DNA of 64,000 nucleotides, from positions 62,001 to 126,000 of the forward strand of contig NZ_LZIR01000127.1 of NCBI RefSeq assembly GCF_001667035.1, written 5' to 3'. Origin of the DNA: Mycobacterium sp. 852002-51057_SCH5723018 (lineage in GTDB: Bacteria > Actinomycetota > Actinomycetes > Mycobacteriales > Mycobacteriaceae). This document shows, piece by piece, positions 1-8,623 of this stretch (position 1 is the stretch's first letter; each line of letters opens with the position of its first letter). The position numbers were made by a program, and so were the translations under genes. The notes beneath the pieces were generated by a model that did not search any database, was not told the DNA's origin, and saw nothing but the letters and a program-made list of their open reading frames with translations.

Positions 1-773
1 TCAGTCTCGGTGAACACCGGCTCCTTGCCGACGAGTTCGCCGAGATAGCCACACCAATCCTGGAGGCTGACGGTCTGGTCACCGCACCAGTTGACTGTGG
101 TCGCCGGCACCGATGCCACCCCGAGCAGCTTGGGGATGGTCGCGATGACGTCGTCCTCGTGGATGGGGTTGTAGTAGGCGGGGCCGCCGGGCGGGACCGG
201 GATCGGGATGCCGGCCAGCGTCATCTCCATGTGGTAGTACGGCCACCCGCCGTTGTCGCCGTACGGGACGTTCAGGCGCGCGATGGTGGTGGGCACGCCG
301 AGCGCGCGTGCCATCGACCGTGCGACCACCTCCCCAGCGATCTTTGAGATGGAATACGTTGGGAACAAACACTTGTGGTTGTCGCCCAGGGGGGCGGCTT
401 CGGTCCGCGGTTCGTCGTCCGGCGGGTCGTACACAGCCGCAGAAGAGCAGTGCAGGAAGGCCTTCGCGCCGCGACAGTGGCACATCAGCAGGCCGACCGA
501 CTCCGCGTTGGCCCCCAGGTCCTTGTCCCAGCTTCCGCTCTTGGCCACCGCCAGGTTGAGTACGTAGTCGAAATCGCTTGGCAGGCCGGTGAAGTCGCCC
601 GCCGCCAGGTTGACCTGCCGGCACCGAATCCCCGCCTCCTCGAGGTCTTCTCGGGCGCCGGGATTGGTGAAGCGGGCGATGCCCCACACTTCGTTGTCGG
701 CCGCGAGTGCCCGGGCGATCGGAGTGGCGATTTGGCCGGTCGGACCGGTGATCAGGATCTTCGAGCCGCGCAT
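1..773 (-). CDS. NAD-dependent epimerase/dehydratase (3' end outside window)
   Basis: Extended short-chain dehydrogenase acting on a nucleotide sugar or similar substrate. From the ATG at 773 the protein reads MRGSKILITGPTGQIATPIA, with a beta strand and a GxTGxI nucleotide-binding loop at residues 7-14. A YSISK pair in the middle matches the catalytic Tyr-x3-Lys. The frame is open to base 1, so the C-terminus is missing. It is divergent from the hydrolase at 849 with a 75-base gap. Substrate cannot be inferred. Confidence 0.85.
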   Translation of the reverse strand, partial: MRGSKILITGPTGQIATPIARALAADNEVWGIARFTNPGAREDLEEAGIRCRQVNLAAGDFTGLPSDFDYVLNLAVAKSGSWDKDLGANAESVGLLMCHCRGAKAFLHCSSAAVYDPPDDEPRTEAAPLGDNHKCLFPTYSISKIAGEVVARSMARALGVPTTIARLNVPYGDNGGWPYYHMEMTLAGIPIPVPPGGPAYYNPIHEDDVIATIPKLLGVASVPATTVNWCGDQTVSLQDWCGYLGELVGKEPVFTET

Positions 774-848
774 GCGCTGATGGTAGGCGACCGAAGAAGC
801 GGGCATTCGCCCGCAGCCCGACAACCATGCGCGTAGTGTCCTCAGGCC

Positions 849-1670
849 ATGGCCGATGCGATCCATTTCGTCGACGCGAACGGGCTCAAATTCGCCTACC
901 TGGAACAGGGCTCTGGGCCGCTGGTGCTGCTGTTCCACGGGTTCCCGGACACGGCGCACACCTGGGACGATCTTCGCCCGCGCATCGCTGCGAACGGATA
1001 CCGCGTCATCGCGCCCTTCATGCGGGGCTACCATCCCAGCGCCATCCCCGATCGCGACCCGGATCAAGAGACCCTGGCGCGCGATCCGCTCGCCCTGATC
1101 GACGCATTCGGGGCCCGCGACGCCATCATCGTCGGCCACGACTGGGGCGCCTCGGCCGCCTACGGCGCGGCGGCCCTCGCCCCGGATCGCGTCAAAAAGC
1201 TGTTCGTCATCGGGATTCCGCACCCAGCGACGCTCAGGCCGGCGCCGAAGAAGCTGTGGGGCGCCCGCCACTTCGTGGCATACAAGCTGCCCGGCGCGTC
1301 GAACCGATTCGCGCGCAACGACTTCGCTGCCCTGCCCGCCATCTATCGGAGATGGTCTCCGACGTGGAATCCCGATCCGGCGGAGTTCGACGCCGTGCGC
1401 GCGAGCTTCGCGAACCGGGCCAGCCTCGGCGCGGCGTTCGGCTACTACCGAAAACTCTCCCCCATCCCCAGCGCATCGCTCAGGGCGCGGATCAAGGTCC
1501 CGACGGTCGTCTTCGCCGGGCTCGACGACCCCGTCGCCACGCCCTCGGACTATCGCCGCGCGGGCCGGATGTTCGAGGGTGGGTACGTCGTCGAAGAGGT
1601 ACCGGGCGGGCATTTCATGCACCGCGAGCATCCCGAAGCCTTCGCAGAGCGGCTCTTGGCGCATTTGTGA
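849..1670 (+). CDS. Alpha/beta hydrolase, epoxide-hydrolase-like
   Basis: 273-residue alpha/beta hydrolase. The HGFPD oxyanion-loop motif is at residues 30-34 and the nucleophile elbow GHDWGAS carries Asp98 rather than Ser, which points to the epoxide hydrolase/haloalkane dehalogenase branch. The catalytic His is probably in GGHFMH near the C-terminus. No Shine-Dalgarno precedes the ATG, but TAGTGT at 834-839 lies 9 bases upstream, so the mRNA may be leaderless. Epoxide hydrolase is the likelier activity; dehalogenase cannot be excluded. Confidence 0.85.
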   Translation: MADAIHFVDANGLKFAYLEQGSGPLVLLFHGFPDTAHTWDDLRPRIAANGYRVIAPFMRGYHPSAIPDRDPDQETLARDPLALIDAFGARDAIIVGHDWGASAAYGAAALAPDRVKKLFVIGIPHPATLRPAPKKLWGARHFVAYKLPGASNRFARNDFAALPAIYRRWSPTWNPDPAEFDAVRASFANRASLGAAFGYYRKLSPIPSASLRARIKVPTVVFAGLDDPVATPSDYRRAGRMFEGGYVVEEVPGGHFMHREHPEAFAERLLAHL

Positions 1671-1745
1671 CTTTCGCGCATTCTGCTCACTCGCAGCGGT
1701 AGGGGGTCGCGCCTGCGGTAACCGTGGCGCGTTGGCGTTAGGGAT

Positions 1746-2930
1746 TCAGAGCCCCGGCTGATCGTCGATGATGCCCAGCCAGATCTGTGCCACATCGATG
1801 GCCACCTTCTCGCTGATGAAGGCGTGCTGGGTTCCGGTGTACATGTCGCGGAAGGCGCGCTCCAGGCGGGTGCCTTCGCGGATGGCGCTGGTTCCCGCGA
1901 CCAGATGGGCCCACTCGGCGCAGGCTCGGGCCGTGTCGGTAGCGTAGACGGCCGCCACCCGCATGTCGGCGCGCAGGGCCGGTGTCAGATCGTCGCCGGC
2001 GGCGACGGCCGCCTCGGCGGAGGTGAACGCGTCGAGCACGAGCAGGCGCGCGGCGCGCCACGCCGCGCGGTGGTGTGCGAGCCCCTTCTGGAAGGTCGGG
2101 CGGCTGGCGAGCGACGCCATGTCGCTCATCCGGAACTTTGTCGCCGCCAACTCCTGCACATCGTCGAGCATGCTCTTGGCCACCCCCAGCGCCCACGACG
2201 CGTGACCGGCGGCGGTGACGGGCATCAGCCCCATCCGCGTGGCCGGCGACGTGCCGCGGTGCGGCTGGCGGACGAACAGCTCAAAGGTGCGGCGGGCCGG
2301 CACGAAGACGTCCTGGGCGCTGTAGTCGTAGGACCCGGTCCCCTTGAGCCCCTGGACGAACCAGCCGTCGTTGAAGCTGATCTGGTCGCGCGGCACCACG
2401 GCCACCCGCATCTCCGGCAAGCCCTCGCTGATCCAGCGCATCTCACCGTTGTCCAGCGGCAGGAAACCGGCCGCGATGTACTGGGAGTGGCCGATGCCCG
2501 AGCCGAAGTTCCACGATCCGTTCAGCACATAGCCGCCGTCGACCGCGGTGCCCTGTCCGTTGGGGAAGAACTGGCCGCCCAGGGTGACGCGGTTGTCGTG
2601 GGCCGTGAACACTTCCGCGAAGCCCTCGTCGGGCAGGTAGGCCGCCGCGGCGAAGGACGACGGCAGGTTGGCGATGCCGATCCAGCCGAATGACCCGTCC
2701 TGCCAAGCCATTTCGATCCAGGTCTCGATCATCTGGGTGAATGAAGGCTCGACACCACCGGCCGGGGCGGGGTTGAACGCCGACATCAGTCCGGTGGCCC
2801 ACATCTCGTCGACGATCGCCGGCGTCAGGGTGCGCGCCCGCTCGGATTCGGCGGCCTGCGCCTGCACGAGGTCTCGCATGCCGCGGGCCAGCGAAACCAC
2901 CCGGTCATCGGTATCGGCCAACGACGTCAT
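1746..2930 (-). CDS. Acyl-CoA dehydrogenase family flavoprotein (group D monooxygenase-like)
   Basis: About 394 residues with acyl-CoA dehydrogenase organisation: helical N-domain, a central beta domain (GGYVLNGSWNFGSGIGHSQY, about residues 130-150) and a C-terminal helical bundle. The wording and length resemble FMN/FAD oxygenases of the HsaA/HpaB-like group more than beta-oxidation FadE enzymes, so a flavin-dependent hydroxylase is a real alternative. The start at 2930 has GAGGGGAA just upstream; an in-frame ATG at 2945 is less well placed. Divergent from the secreted protein at 3051. Confidence 0.8.
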   Translation of the reverse strand: MTSLADTDDRVVSLARGMRDLVQAQAAESERARTLTPAIVDEMWATGLMSAFNPAPAGGVEPSFTQMIETWIEMAWQDGSFGWIGIANLPSSFAAAAYLPDEGFAEVFTAHDNRVTLGGQFFPNGQGTAVDGGYVLNGSWNFGSGIGHSQYIAAGFLPLDNGEMRWISEGLPEMRVAVVPRDQISFNDGWFVQGLKGTGSYDYSAQDVFVPARRTFELFVRQPHRGTSPATRMGLMPVTAAGHASWALGVAKSMLDDVQELAATKFRMSDMASLASRPTFQKGLAHHRAAWRAARLLVLDAFTSAEAAVAAGDDLTPALRADMRVAAVYATDTARACAEWAHLVAGTSAIREGTRLERAFRDMYTGTQHAFISEKVAIDVAQIWLGIIDDQPGL

Positions 2931-3050
2931 CGGCGTTCCCCTCATCCAGTGGCGGACCCGATAACTCTACGGCGGTGCAGCCAATCGGGGTGCCGGAGCG
3001 TCCATCTGGGTATGAAGCCTCACCGATTCATCTCGAGGAAAGGGGATGAC

Positions 3051-3329
3051 ATGACGACTCGCCGCCGCCGCGCGATCACGAAAGGCCTGATCAGCGCCGC
3101 CATCGCCGTCGGGCTTTGGGTTGGAACAGTGGCGCCGGCCGGCGCCGCTCCCAGCCCGGACAGCACCGAACCGGACCCTTTCGCCGGCCTCGGCTGTAGC
3201 TGCCGGGAGACGGCCGCACCCGGCAGCCCAGCCCTCAAGGAGGAGATGGCTCGGGGAATGCGGGAGGGCCTTTCCGTCTGGGTGCCGGGTCTACCGCCAC
3301 CGCCGTTGCCCGGCCAGCCGCCGCCCTGA
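3051..3329 (+). CDS. Small secreted proline-rich protein
   Basis: 92 residues. A twin-Arg-rich n-region (MTTRRRRAITKG) is followed by a hydrophobic stretch and an AGAA-type signal peptidase site near residue 30, so export is likely. The mature part has a CSC pair (GLGCSCRE) and ends in a Pro-rich tail (PGLPPPPLPGQPPP). AGGAAAGGGG before the ATG supports this start over an upstream in-frame ATG at 2949. The family was not recognised. Confidence 0.7.
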   Translation: MTTRRRRAITKGLISAAIAVGLWVGTVAPAGAAPSPDSTEPDPFAGLGCSCRETAAPGSPALKEEMARGMREGLSVWVPGLPPPPLPGQPPP

Positions 3330-3352
3330 CCGAGGTGCCCTACCGTGTGTCT

Positions 3353-3727
3353 GTGCGGTGGATCGTCGACGGCATGAACGTGATCGGGAGTCGCCCCGAC
3401 GGTTGGTGGAAGGATCGCGGCCGCGCCATGCGCACGTTGGTGGACAGCCTCGACCGCTGGGCGCCGACCCAACAAGGCCAAGTGACGGTGGTGTTCGAGC
3501 GGCCGCCGTCAACCGTCATCACCTCGTCGGTGATCGAGGTCGCCTATGCGCCGAAGGCGGCCGCCAACTCCGCCGACGACGAGATCGTGCGGTTGGTGCA
3601 GGCCGCCGCTCGACCGGACGAAATCCGCGTCGTGACATCGGACAAGGGCCTGACCGATCGGGTCGCCAGAGTGGGCGCGTCGGTCTATCCCGCGGCGAGC
3701 TTTCGTGACCTCATCGATCCCAGGTGA
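3353..3727 (+). CDS. NYN-domain (PIN-like) putative RNA-binding/nuclease protein
   Basis: Short single-domain protein starting RWIVDGMNVIGSRPDGWW, the strand plus Asp-Gly-Met-Asn motif that opens NYN/PIN-like domains. Later acidic residues (SADDEIVR, VVTSDKGLTDR) fit the metal-binding pocket. A GTG at 3353 lies 6 bases after TACCGT (3341-3346), suggesting a leaderless mRNA; in-frame GTG codons at 3335 and 3347 are alternative starts. Only 23-26 bases separate it from the secreted protein upstream. Confidence 0.75.
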   Translation: MRWIVDGMNVIGSRPDGWWKDRGRAMRTLVDSLDRWAPTQQGQVTVVFERPPSTVITSSVIEVAYAPKAAANSADDEIVRLVQAAARPDEIRVVTSDKGLTDRVARVGASVYPAASFRDLIDPR

Positions 3728-3736
3728 GCGCGCCGG

Positions 3737-4051
3737 TTAGCTTGGACGGCTTCTGACGTCGAAGTCGACCCGTTCGCCGTCGACCTTGAGAATGCGCATG
3801 TGCGCGGTGTACGGCTTGCCCTCCGGCCCGGTGAAGTGGCAGTCGAACTCCTGGCCGACCTTGGCCTGCACGCCCGACGGGCAGTGCACGTCGGTCGGAC
3901 GAAAGCCCGTCTGGCTCGAGACGACGTCGACCACGGATTGCGCGGCGCCGTCGGGTTTGACGGTGGACTTGGCGTCACACCCGGCGAGGACGGCCGAAAC
4001 CGCGAGAATCGCCGCCGCGAAGCGGGCCCGGTCACCGGTGTTTGTCAACAT
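3737..4051 (-). CDS. DUF4333-type lipoprotein
   Basis: 104 residues. A signal sequence with lipobox LAGC (about residues 22-25) indicates a membrane-anchored lipoprotein. The rest, with CPSGVQAKVGQEFDCHFTG and a following beta-rich segment, is typical of the actinobacterial DUF4333 domain, whose two Cys probably form a disulfide. Convergent with the NYN gene with a 9-base gap. Function unknown. Confidence 0.8.
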   Translation of the reverse strand: MLTNTGDRARFAAAILAVSAVLAGCDAKSTVKPDGAAQSVVDVVSSQTGFRPTDVHCPSGVQAKVGQEFDCHFTGPEGKPYTAHMRILKVDGERVDFDVRSRPS

Positions 4052-4146
4052 GGGAACGTCAGGCTAACACCCCCGCACGCCAATGCGACCGCTCAGCGCG
4101 GCCAGTCGTATCCGGCCGCAAACACGCGGGCTGGGTCAGGCCCGGT

Positions 4147-4641
4147 TCAGCCCAGGGCCGCCAGCGCCGCGTCGTAGTTGGGCTCCTGCGCGATCTCGGG
4201 CACCAACTCGGAGTAGGCGACGTTCCCGTCGGCGCCGATGACCACCACCGCACGGGCGAGCAGCCCGGCCATCGGACCGTCGGTGATGCTGACGCCGTAG
4301 TCTTCGCCGAAGCTGTCCCGGAACGCCGACGCCGTGTTGACGTTCTCGATGCCCTCCGCGCCGCAGAACCGCGCCTGGGCGAACGGCAGATCTTTTGACA
4401 CGCACAGCACCGACACACCGCCATCGGCGGCGCGCTGGTTGAAGGTACGCACGCTCGTCGCGCACACCGGCGTGTCGACGGACGGAAAGATGTTCAGCAG
4501 TATGGGCTTTCCGCTGAACTGCTCGCTGCTGACGGCGCCGAGGTCGGCGCCGGTCAAGTTGAAGGCTGGGGCTTTAGATCCGACGGCAGGAAGCTCGCCG
4601 ACAGTGTTGATCGGGTTTCCACGCAAGGTTATCTGTGCCAT
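4147..4641 (-). CDS. tpx: Thiol peroxidase Tpx (2-Cys peroxiredoxin)
   Basis: Reduces hydrogen and organic peroxides using thioredoxin. The protein starts MAQITLRGNPINTVGELP and carries PSVDTPVC(60)ATSV with the peroxidatic Cys60, plus Cys80 and the resolving Cys93 (RFCGAEG), spaced as in the M. tuberculosis enzyme (Rv1932). About 164 residues, full length. The ATG at 4641 fits the known N-terminus; an in-frame GTG two codons upstream exists. Divergent from the AraC-type regulator at 4751, as in M. tuberculosis. Confidence 0.95.
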   Translation of the reverse strand: MAQITLRGNPINTVGELPAVGSKAPAFNLTGADLGAVSSEQFSGKPILLNIFPSVDTPVCATSVRTFNQRAADGGVSVLCVSKDLPFAQARFCGAEGIENVNTASAFRDSFGEDYGVSITDGPMAGLLARAVVVIGADGNVAYSELVPEIAQEPNYDAALAALG

Positions 4642-4750
4642 GGCCACAGTCTGCCAAGGCGGCCGCGGCGGCCGTGGGTCAGGTCCTATGTCCTAAATGG
4701 TGGGGTGCATGGCGTAGACGACATCCCCTGGTCGGACCGAGACTGAACGC

Positions 4751-5701
4751 ATGGCTCGCAAGGTCGTGATCGTCGGCTTTCCCGGCGTGCAGGCGCTCGA
4801 TGTGGTGGGGCCCCACGATGTGTTCACCAGCGCCTCGCTGCTGACCAGCGGCGGGTACGACGTCGTGATGGCCGCGGCCGGCGGCCAACCGGTCACCACC
4901 GCCACCGGCCTGAGCTTTCTCACCGCGCCGCTGCCCGCGCCCGGCGACCCCGTCGACACCGTCGTGCTGCCCGGCGGAGGTGGCGTGGACGCCGCCCGGT
5001 CCAATCCGGAGCTGATGGCGTGGATCAAGGCGATCACCGGCCATGCCCGCCGCATCGTCACCGTCTGCACCGGCGCGTTTCTGGCCGCGGAGGCGGGACT
5101 GCTGGACGGCCGGCGGGCGACCACGCACTGGGCCTTCGCCGGGCGCCTGGCCCGCGAATTCCCGCGCATCGACGTCGACCCCGACCCGATCTTCGTCCGC
5201 AGCTCGGAAACGGTATGGACGGCCGCCGGCGTCACCGCCGGAATCGATCTCGGGCTCTCGCTGGTCGAAGACGACTACGGCACCGAGGTCGCGCAGACGG
5301 TCGCCCGCTGGCTCGTGCTGTACCTGCGCCGCCCCGGTGGGCAGACGCAGTTCGCGGCGCCGGTGTGGATGCCGCGCGCCAAACGGGCACCCATCCGCGA
5401 GGTGCAAGAGGCCATCGAGGCCGAACCGGGCGGCACGCACAGCATCGGCGACCTGGCCCACCGTGCGGCGATGAGCCCGCGCCACTTCACGCGCGTGTTC
5501 ACCGACGAGGTCGGCGAGGCGCCCGGCCAATACGTGGAACGCATCCGCACCGAAGCCGCGCGCCGCCAGCTGGAGGAGACCGACGACACCGTCGTCGCGA
5601 TCGCCTCCCGGTGCGGCTTCGGAACCGCGGAGACCATGCGCCGCAACTTCATTCGACGCGTGGGCATTTCACCCGACCAATACCGCAAGGCTTTCGCTTA
5701 G
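4751..5701 (+). CDS. GlxA-type AraC-family transcriptional regulator with DJ-1/PfpI domain
   Basis: 316 residues in two domains. The DJ-1/PfpI-like sensor domain covers about residues 4-190, with nucleophile-elbow Cys106 in TVCTGAF and a following TTHW. The AraC double helix-turn-helix covers about 215-316 (DLAHRAAMSPRHFTRVF; AIASRCGFGTAETMRRNFIRRVGISP). It corresponds to Rv1931c by position and content. A second PfpI gene follows after 17 bases, so it probably regulates or senses with that partner. Confidence 0.9.
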   Translation: MARKVVIVGFPGVQALDVVGPHDVFTSASLLTSGGYDVVMAAAGGQPVTTATGLSFLTAPLPAPGDPVDTVVLPGGGGVDAARSNPELMAWIKAITGHARRIVTVCTGAFLAAEAGLLDGRRATTHWAFAGRLAREFPRIDVDPDPIFVRSSETVWTAAGVTAGIDLGLSLVEDDYGTEVAQTVARWLVLYLRRPGGQTQFAAPVWMPRAKRAPIREVQEAIEAEPGGTHSIGDLAHRAAMSPRHFTRVFTDEVGEAPGQYVERIRTEAARRQLEETDDTVVAIASRCGFGTAETMRRNFIRRVGISPDQYRKAFA

Positions 5702-5718
5702 TTGAGAGGACGACACCG

Positions 5719-6489
5719 ATGACCCAAATCGCGTTCGTGGCCTATCCCGGATTCACCGCGCTGGACATGATCGGCCCGTACGAGGTGCTGCGCAACCTGC
5801 CCGGCGCCGACGTGCGGTTCGTGTGGCACGAAACCGGGCCGATCACCGCCGACTCCGGCGTGCTGGTCATCGGTGCCACCCACTCGCTGGCCGAGACCCC
5901 TTCCCCCGACGTGATTCTCGTGCCGGGGGGACCGGCGACGCCGGTGCACGCGCGCGACGAGGCGCTGCTCGATTGGCTGCGCCGGGCCCACCGGACCGCA
6001 AGCTGGACGACGTCGGTGTGTTCGGGCTCGGTGATCCTGGCGGCCGCCGGCTTGCTCGAGGGACGGCGCGCGACGTCGCATTGGATCGCCATTCCCGCGC
6101 TGAAGGCGTTCGGCGTCATCCCGGTCGCCGACGAGCGGATCGTGTGTCAGGGCAACGTCGTCACGGCCGCGGGTGTGTCGGCCGGACTCGACCTCGCGCT
6201 GTGGTTGGCCGGCGAGATCGGGGGTGCCGGCCGCGCGAAGGCGATTCAGCTCGCCATCGAATACGACCCGCAGCCGCCGTTCGACTCCGGCCACATGTCG
6301 AAGGCGTCGCCGGCCACGAAAGCCGCTGCGACTGCGCTGCTTTCCCGGGACAGCGTCAAGCCGGCCAACCTGAAAGCCGCGACGTTGCTCGCCTGGGATC
6401 AGGCGCTGGCCCCGGTCCGGGCCCGCCGGCGCAGGCGGCAGCCTAACGTCAACGCCGAGTGTGCAATTCACGACGCGACACGCCGTTGA
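5719..6489 (+). CDS. DJ-1/PfpI family protein
   Basis: 256 residues, a stand-alone DJ-1/PfpI domain. The nucleophile elbow is VCSGSVILA with Cys101, followed by TSHW with His121, as in isonitrile-hydratase-like members. A GAGAGGA ribosome site precedes the ATG. It follows the GlxA-type regulator by 17 bases and matches Rv1930c in order. The last codons are Arg-rich and run into the left arm of the hairpin at 6453-6514, so the C-terminal tail is probably not part of the fold. Confidence 0.85.
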   Translation: MTQIAFVAYPGFTALDMIGPYEVLRNLPGADVRFVWHETGPITADSGVLVIGATHSLAETPSPDVILVPGGPATPVHARDEALLDWLRRAHRTASWTTSVCSGSVILAAAGLLEGRRATSHWIAIPALKAFGVIPVADERIVCQGNVVTAAGVSAGLDLALWLAGEIGGAGRAKAIQLAIEYDPQPPFDSGHMSKASPATKAAATALLSRDSVKPANLKAATLLAWDQALAPVRARRRRRQPNVNAECAIHDATRR

Positions 6490-6514
6490 AGCGTCGTAGA
6501 TTGCACGCTCGGCG
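6453..6514. terminator. 24-bp inverted repeat between convergent genes
   Basis: Arms at 6453-6476 and 6491-6514 pair at 21 of 24 positions around a 14-base loop; the left arm contains GTGCAAT and ACGACGC and the right arm their complements. It spans the stop codon of the PfpI gene and ends 20 bases before the stop of the convergent SnoaL gene, so it could end transcription from both sides. There is no T run. It may be a copy of a dispersed intergenic repeat. Confidence 0.6.
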
Positions 6515-6534
6515 GTCAGAGGCGCCCTCGGGCG

Positions 6535-7011
6535 TCAGGGGCTGGGCTGGAGGATGTCGGTTGTCGCCAGCTGACCGCCGGCCTGCATCCACTCCGTGAC
6601 GACCCGCGGCGCATCCCGGTTGGGGTTGTAGATGTCTTCCTCGCTGGAGAACAAACCATCACCGGCATAGACGAGGCGGGTCCAGTTGGGGAACCAGAAC
6701 GGCTCACCGTCCGGGTCGGTGGGGTGGTCGAGCAGGTTCTTGATCATGATGACGACGGCGTCGTTGTCGTCGTCGTGGGCCACCCAGTCGTTGGGGAAGC
6801 GCATGTGCGGGAAGGGTGCCATGACCGCGACGATCCAGTCGCGCACCGCCTCACGGCCGTGGAAGACACCATAGTGATGCTCGGTGTAGACGACATCCTC
6901 GGTGAATAGATCCGCGAAGGGTCGCCAGTCGCCCGAAGCGCTGCACCCTTCGACAACGGTCGAGTAGTTCCGGACGGCTTCTTCGATTTCGGCCCTGTTG
7001 AATTTGCCCAT
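6535..7011 (-). CDS. SnoaL-like / NTF2-fold protein
   Basis: 158 residues, one NTF2-like domain (MGKFNRAEIEEAVRNYSTVV; FADLFTEDVVYTEHHYGVFHG; then VRDWIVAVMAPFPHMRF). Such folds act as ring isomerases, dehydratases or small-molecule binding proteins. No Shine-Dalgarno is seen; TAGTGT on this strand ends 7 bases before the ATG, suggesting a leaderless mRNA, and that hexamer overlaps the KstR-type box at 7023-7036. A steroid-related role is inferred from the operator only. Confidence 0.8.
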   Translation of the reverse strand: MGKFNRAEIEEAVRNYSTVVEGCSASGDWRPFADLFTEDVVYTEHHYGVFHGREAVRDWIVAVMAPFPHMRFPNDWVAHDDDNDAVVIMIKNLLDHPTDPDGEPFWFPNWTRLVYAGDGLFSSEEDIYNPNRDAPRVVTEWMQAGGQLATTDILQPSP

Positions 7012-7022
7012 AGCGGACACAC

Positions 7023-7036
7023 TAGAACGTGTTCCA
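7023..7036. promoter_or_regulatory. KstR-type operator (TnnAACnnGTTnnA)
   Basis: TAGAACGTGTTCCA matches the 14-bp consensus of KstR, the TetR-type repressor of mycobacterial cholesterol catabolism. It lies between the divergent SnoaL gene and the SDR gene and overlaps the -10 hexamer (7019-7024, minus strand) of the former, a placement that would block transcription. Confidence 0.7.
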
Positions 7037-7068
7037 CATAACGGTGACTGTTCTGGATGGGATTTCGA

Positions 7069-7836
7069 ATGAGCGTTTTGGATCTGTTCGACTTGCGCGG
7101 CAAGACGGCGCTGGTGACCGGGGCGTCCAGCGGCATCGGCAAGAAGGTGGCGGAGGCATACCTGCAAGCCGGCGCTCAAGTCGCCATCGCGGCACGGCAT
7201 TCCGAGGCCTTGGCGGCGGTCGCCGACGAGCTCTCCCCCATCGGTGGGGCGGTGTTGCCCATCCGTTGCGACGTGACCCAGCCGGATCAGGTGGCCGAAA
7301 TGGTGGACCGGGTGACCGCCGACCTGGGTGGCGTCGACATCGCGGTCTGCAACGCCGGCTTCTTGAATGTGACTGCGCTGCTGGACATGTCGCCCGAAGA
7401 ATTCCAGGCGATCCAGGACACCAATGTGACCGGGGTGTTCCTCACCGCCCAGGCGGCGGCCCGGGCGATGGTCACGCAGGGAAACGGCGGGGTCATCATC
7501 ACCACCGCCTCGATGTCCGGCCACATCATCAACATCCCGCAGCAGGTGGGCCACTACTGCACCTCCAAGGCGGCGGTCATTCACCTGACCAAGGCCATGG
7601 CCGTGGAGTTCGCGCCGCACAACATCCGGGTCAACAGCGTCAGCCCGGGCTACATCCGCACCGAGCTGGTCGAGCCGTTGGTGGAGTATCACCGGCTGTG
7701 GGAGCCGAAGATCCCGCTGGGCCGGATGGGGCGGCCCGAAGAGCTCACCGCCTTGTACTTGTATCTGGCCAGCGAGGCGTCGAGCTACATGACCGGTTCC
7801 GACATCGTCATCGACGGCGGCTACACCTGCCCTTGA
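7069..7836 (+). CDS. Short-chain dehydrogenase/reductase
   Basis: Classical SDR of about 255 residues. The TGASSGIG cofactor loop is near residue 20, NAG near 90, catalytic Ser in TTASMSG and YCTSK (Tyr-x3-Lys) near 165. It matches Rv1928c in order. The ATG at 7069 has GGATGGG upstream; an ATG four codons earlier (7057) is possible. The KstR-type box 33 bases upstream suggests a sterol or sterol-fragment substrate, which is inference. Confidence 0.88.
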   Translation: MSVLDLFDLRGKTALVTGASSGIGKKVAEAYLQAGAQVAIAARHSEALAAVADELSPIGGAVLPIRCDVTQPDQVAEMVDRVTADLGGVDIAVCNAGFLNVTALLDMSPEEFQAIQDTNVTGVFLTAQAAARAMVTQGNGGVIITTASMSGHIINIPQQVGHYCTSKAAVIHLTKAMAVEFAPHNIRVNSVSPGYIRTELVEPLVEYHRLWEPKIPLGRMGRPEELTALYLYLASEASSYMTGSDIVIDGGYTCP

Positions 7837-7844
7837 TCACAGCG

Positions 7845-8618
7845 TCATTGGACGAGGCAGCGGTGGCCGAAGCGCGTTCGCACGCCCGCCGAAAACAGCG
7901 CGCGCAGGCGATCACCCGCCGGCCGCACCGCGCTGGCGTCCACCAACTCGTCGGATAGCTCAATCACCTCGGCCGCGCGCAGCGGCCACGGCTCGTGCTC
8001 GTTCGGAACCCACCACGTCCGTCCGGCTTTGCGGGTGTGTGCGCCCCATCGGGCGGTCAGCCAGACCTCGAGCGGGGTCGGTTCGACCGCATCGCCGATG
8101 GCGATCGCCAGCCGGCTGCGCAGGCCGCGCTCCGGCCAGCGGCGCACGCTGTCGTAGGTGATGTGGCCGCGTTCCCGCATGATCCGCATCCGCGACCAGA
8201 CGTACGGGACGCCGAGGCCGATCCGGATGACGGGCACCGCGGCCAGCCGGGCCGTTTCCAGCGAACGGAAGACGACGCCGTGTCGCCCCGCGTCATCGAC
8301 GGAGTACAGCCGGACGTTGGTCTCCGCGAAGCCGCCGAAATACGGCAGCCCCAGCGTGGTGCCGACCTTGGTGCTGCTGAGCATGAACGGGACCAGCCCG
8401 ACGTAGGTCATCCCGTCGGCGAACACGTCGGGGCGGGTCCCGGGCGGGTACAAACTTTCGACGCTGGCCGGCCGCACCGGCCAGTGCAGGAACGTCAGAT
8501 CGTCCCAGCGCTGCTCGAAGGTCACCGGACCGACAATCGGTGGTGCGGTGACCGGGTACCCCGCCGGCGCTGGGCTGCCGTCTGATTCCGGGGCGGGTGG
8601 ACCCGGTATGGCGGTCAC
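7845..8618 (-). CDS. DUF2071 (YqjF-like) protein
   Basis: 257 residues with the DUF2071 pattern: FEQRWDDLTFLHWPV at the start, an inner GMTYVGLVPFML segment, then YFGGFAETNVRLYS, and WWVPNEHEPW near the end. Function is unknown in the family. Starts at GTG 8618, five bases after the upstream gene's stop and behind GAGGGA, so the two are an operon. Corresponds to Rv1927 by position. Confidence 0.85.
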   Translation of the reverse strand: MTAIPGPPAPESDGSPAPAGYPVTAPPIVGPVTFEQRWDDLTFLHWPVRPASVESLYPPGTRPDVFADGMTYVGLVPFMLSSTKVGTTLGLPYFGGFAETNVRLYSVDDAGRHGVVFRSLETARLAAVPVIRIGLGVPYVWSRMRIMRERGHITYDSVRRWPERGLRSRLAIAIGDAVEPTPLEVWLTARWGAHTRKAGRTWWVPNEHEPWPLRAAEVIELSDELVDASAVRPAGDRLRALFSAGVRTRFGHRCLVQ

Positions 8619-8623
8619 TCGGG

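Noticed and set aside
5020..5718. Open frame extending the PfpI gene far upstream
   Set aside because: It overlaps the AraC domain of the regulator in another frame; GAGAGGA and the DJ-1 fold set the start at 5719.
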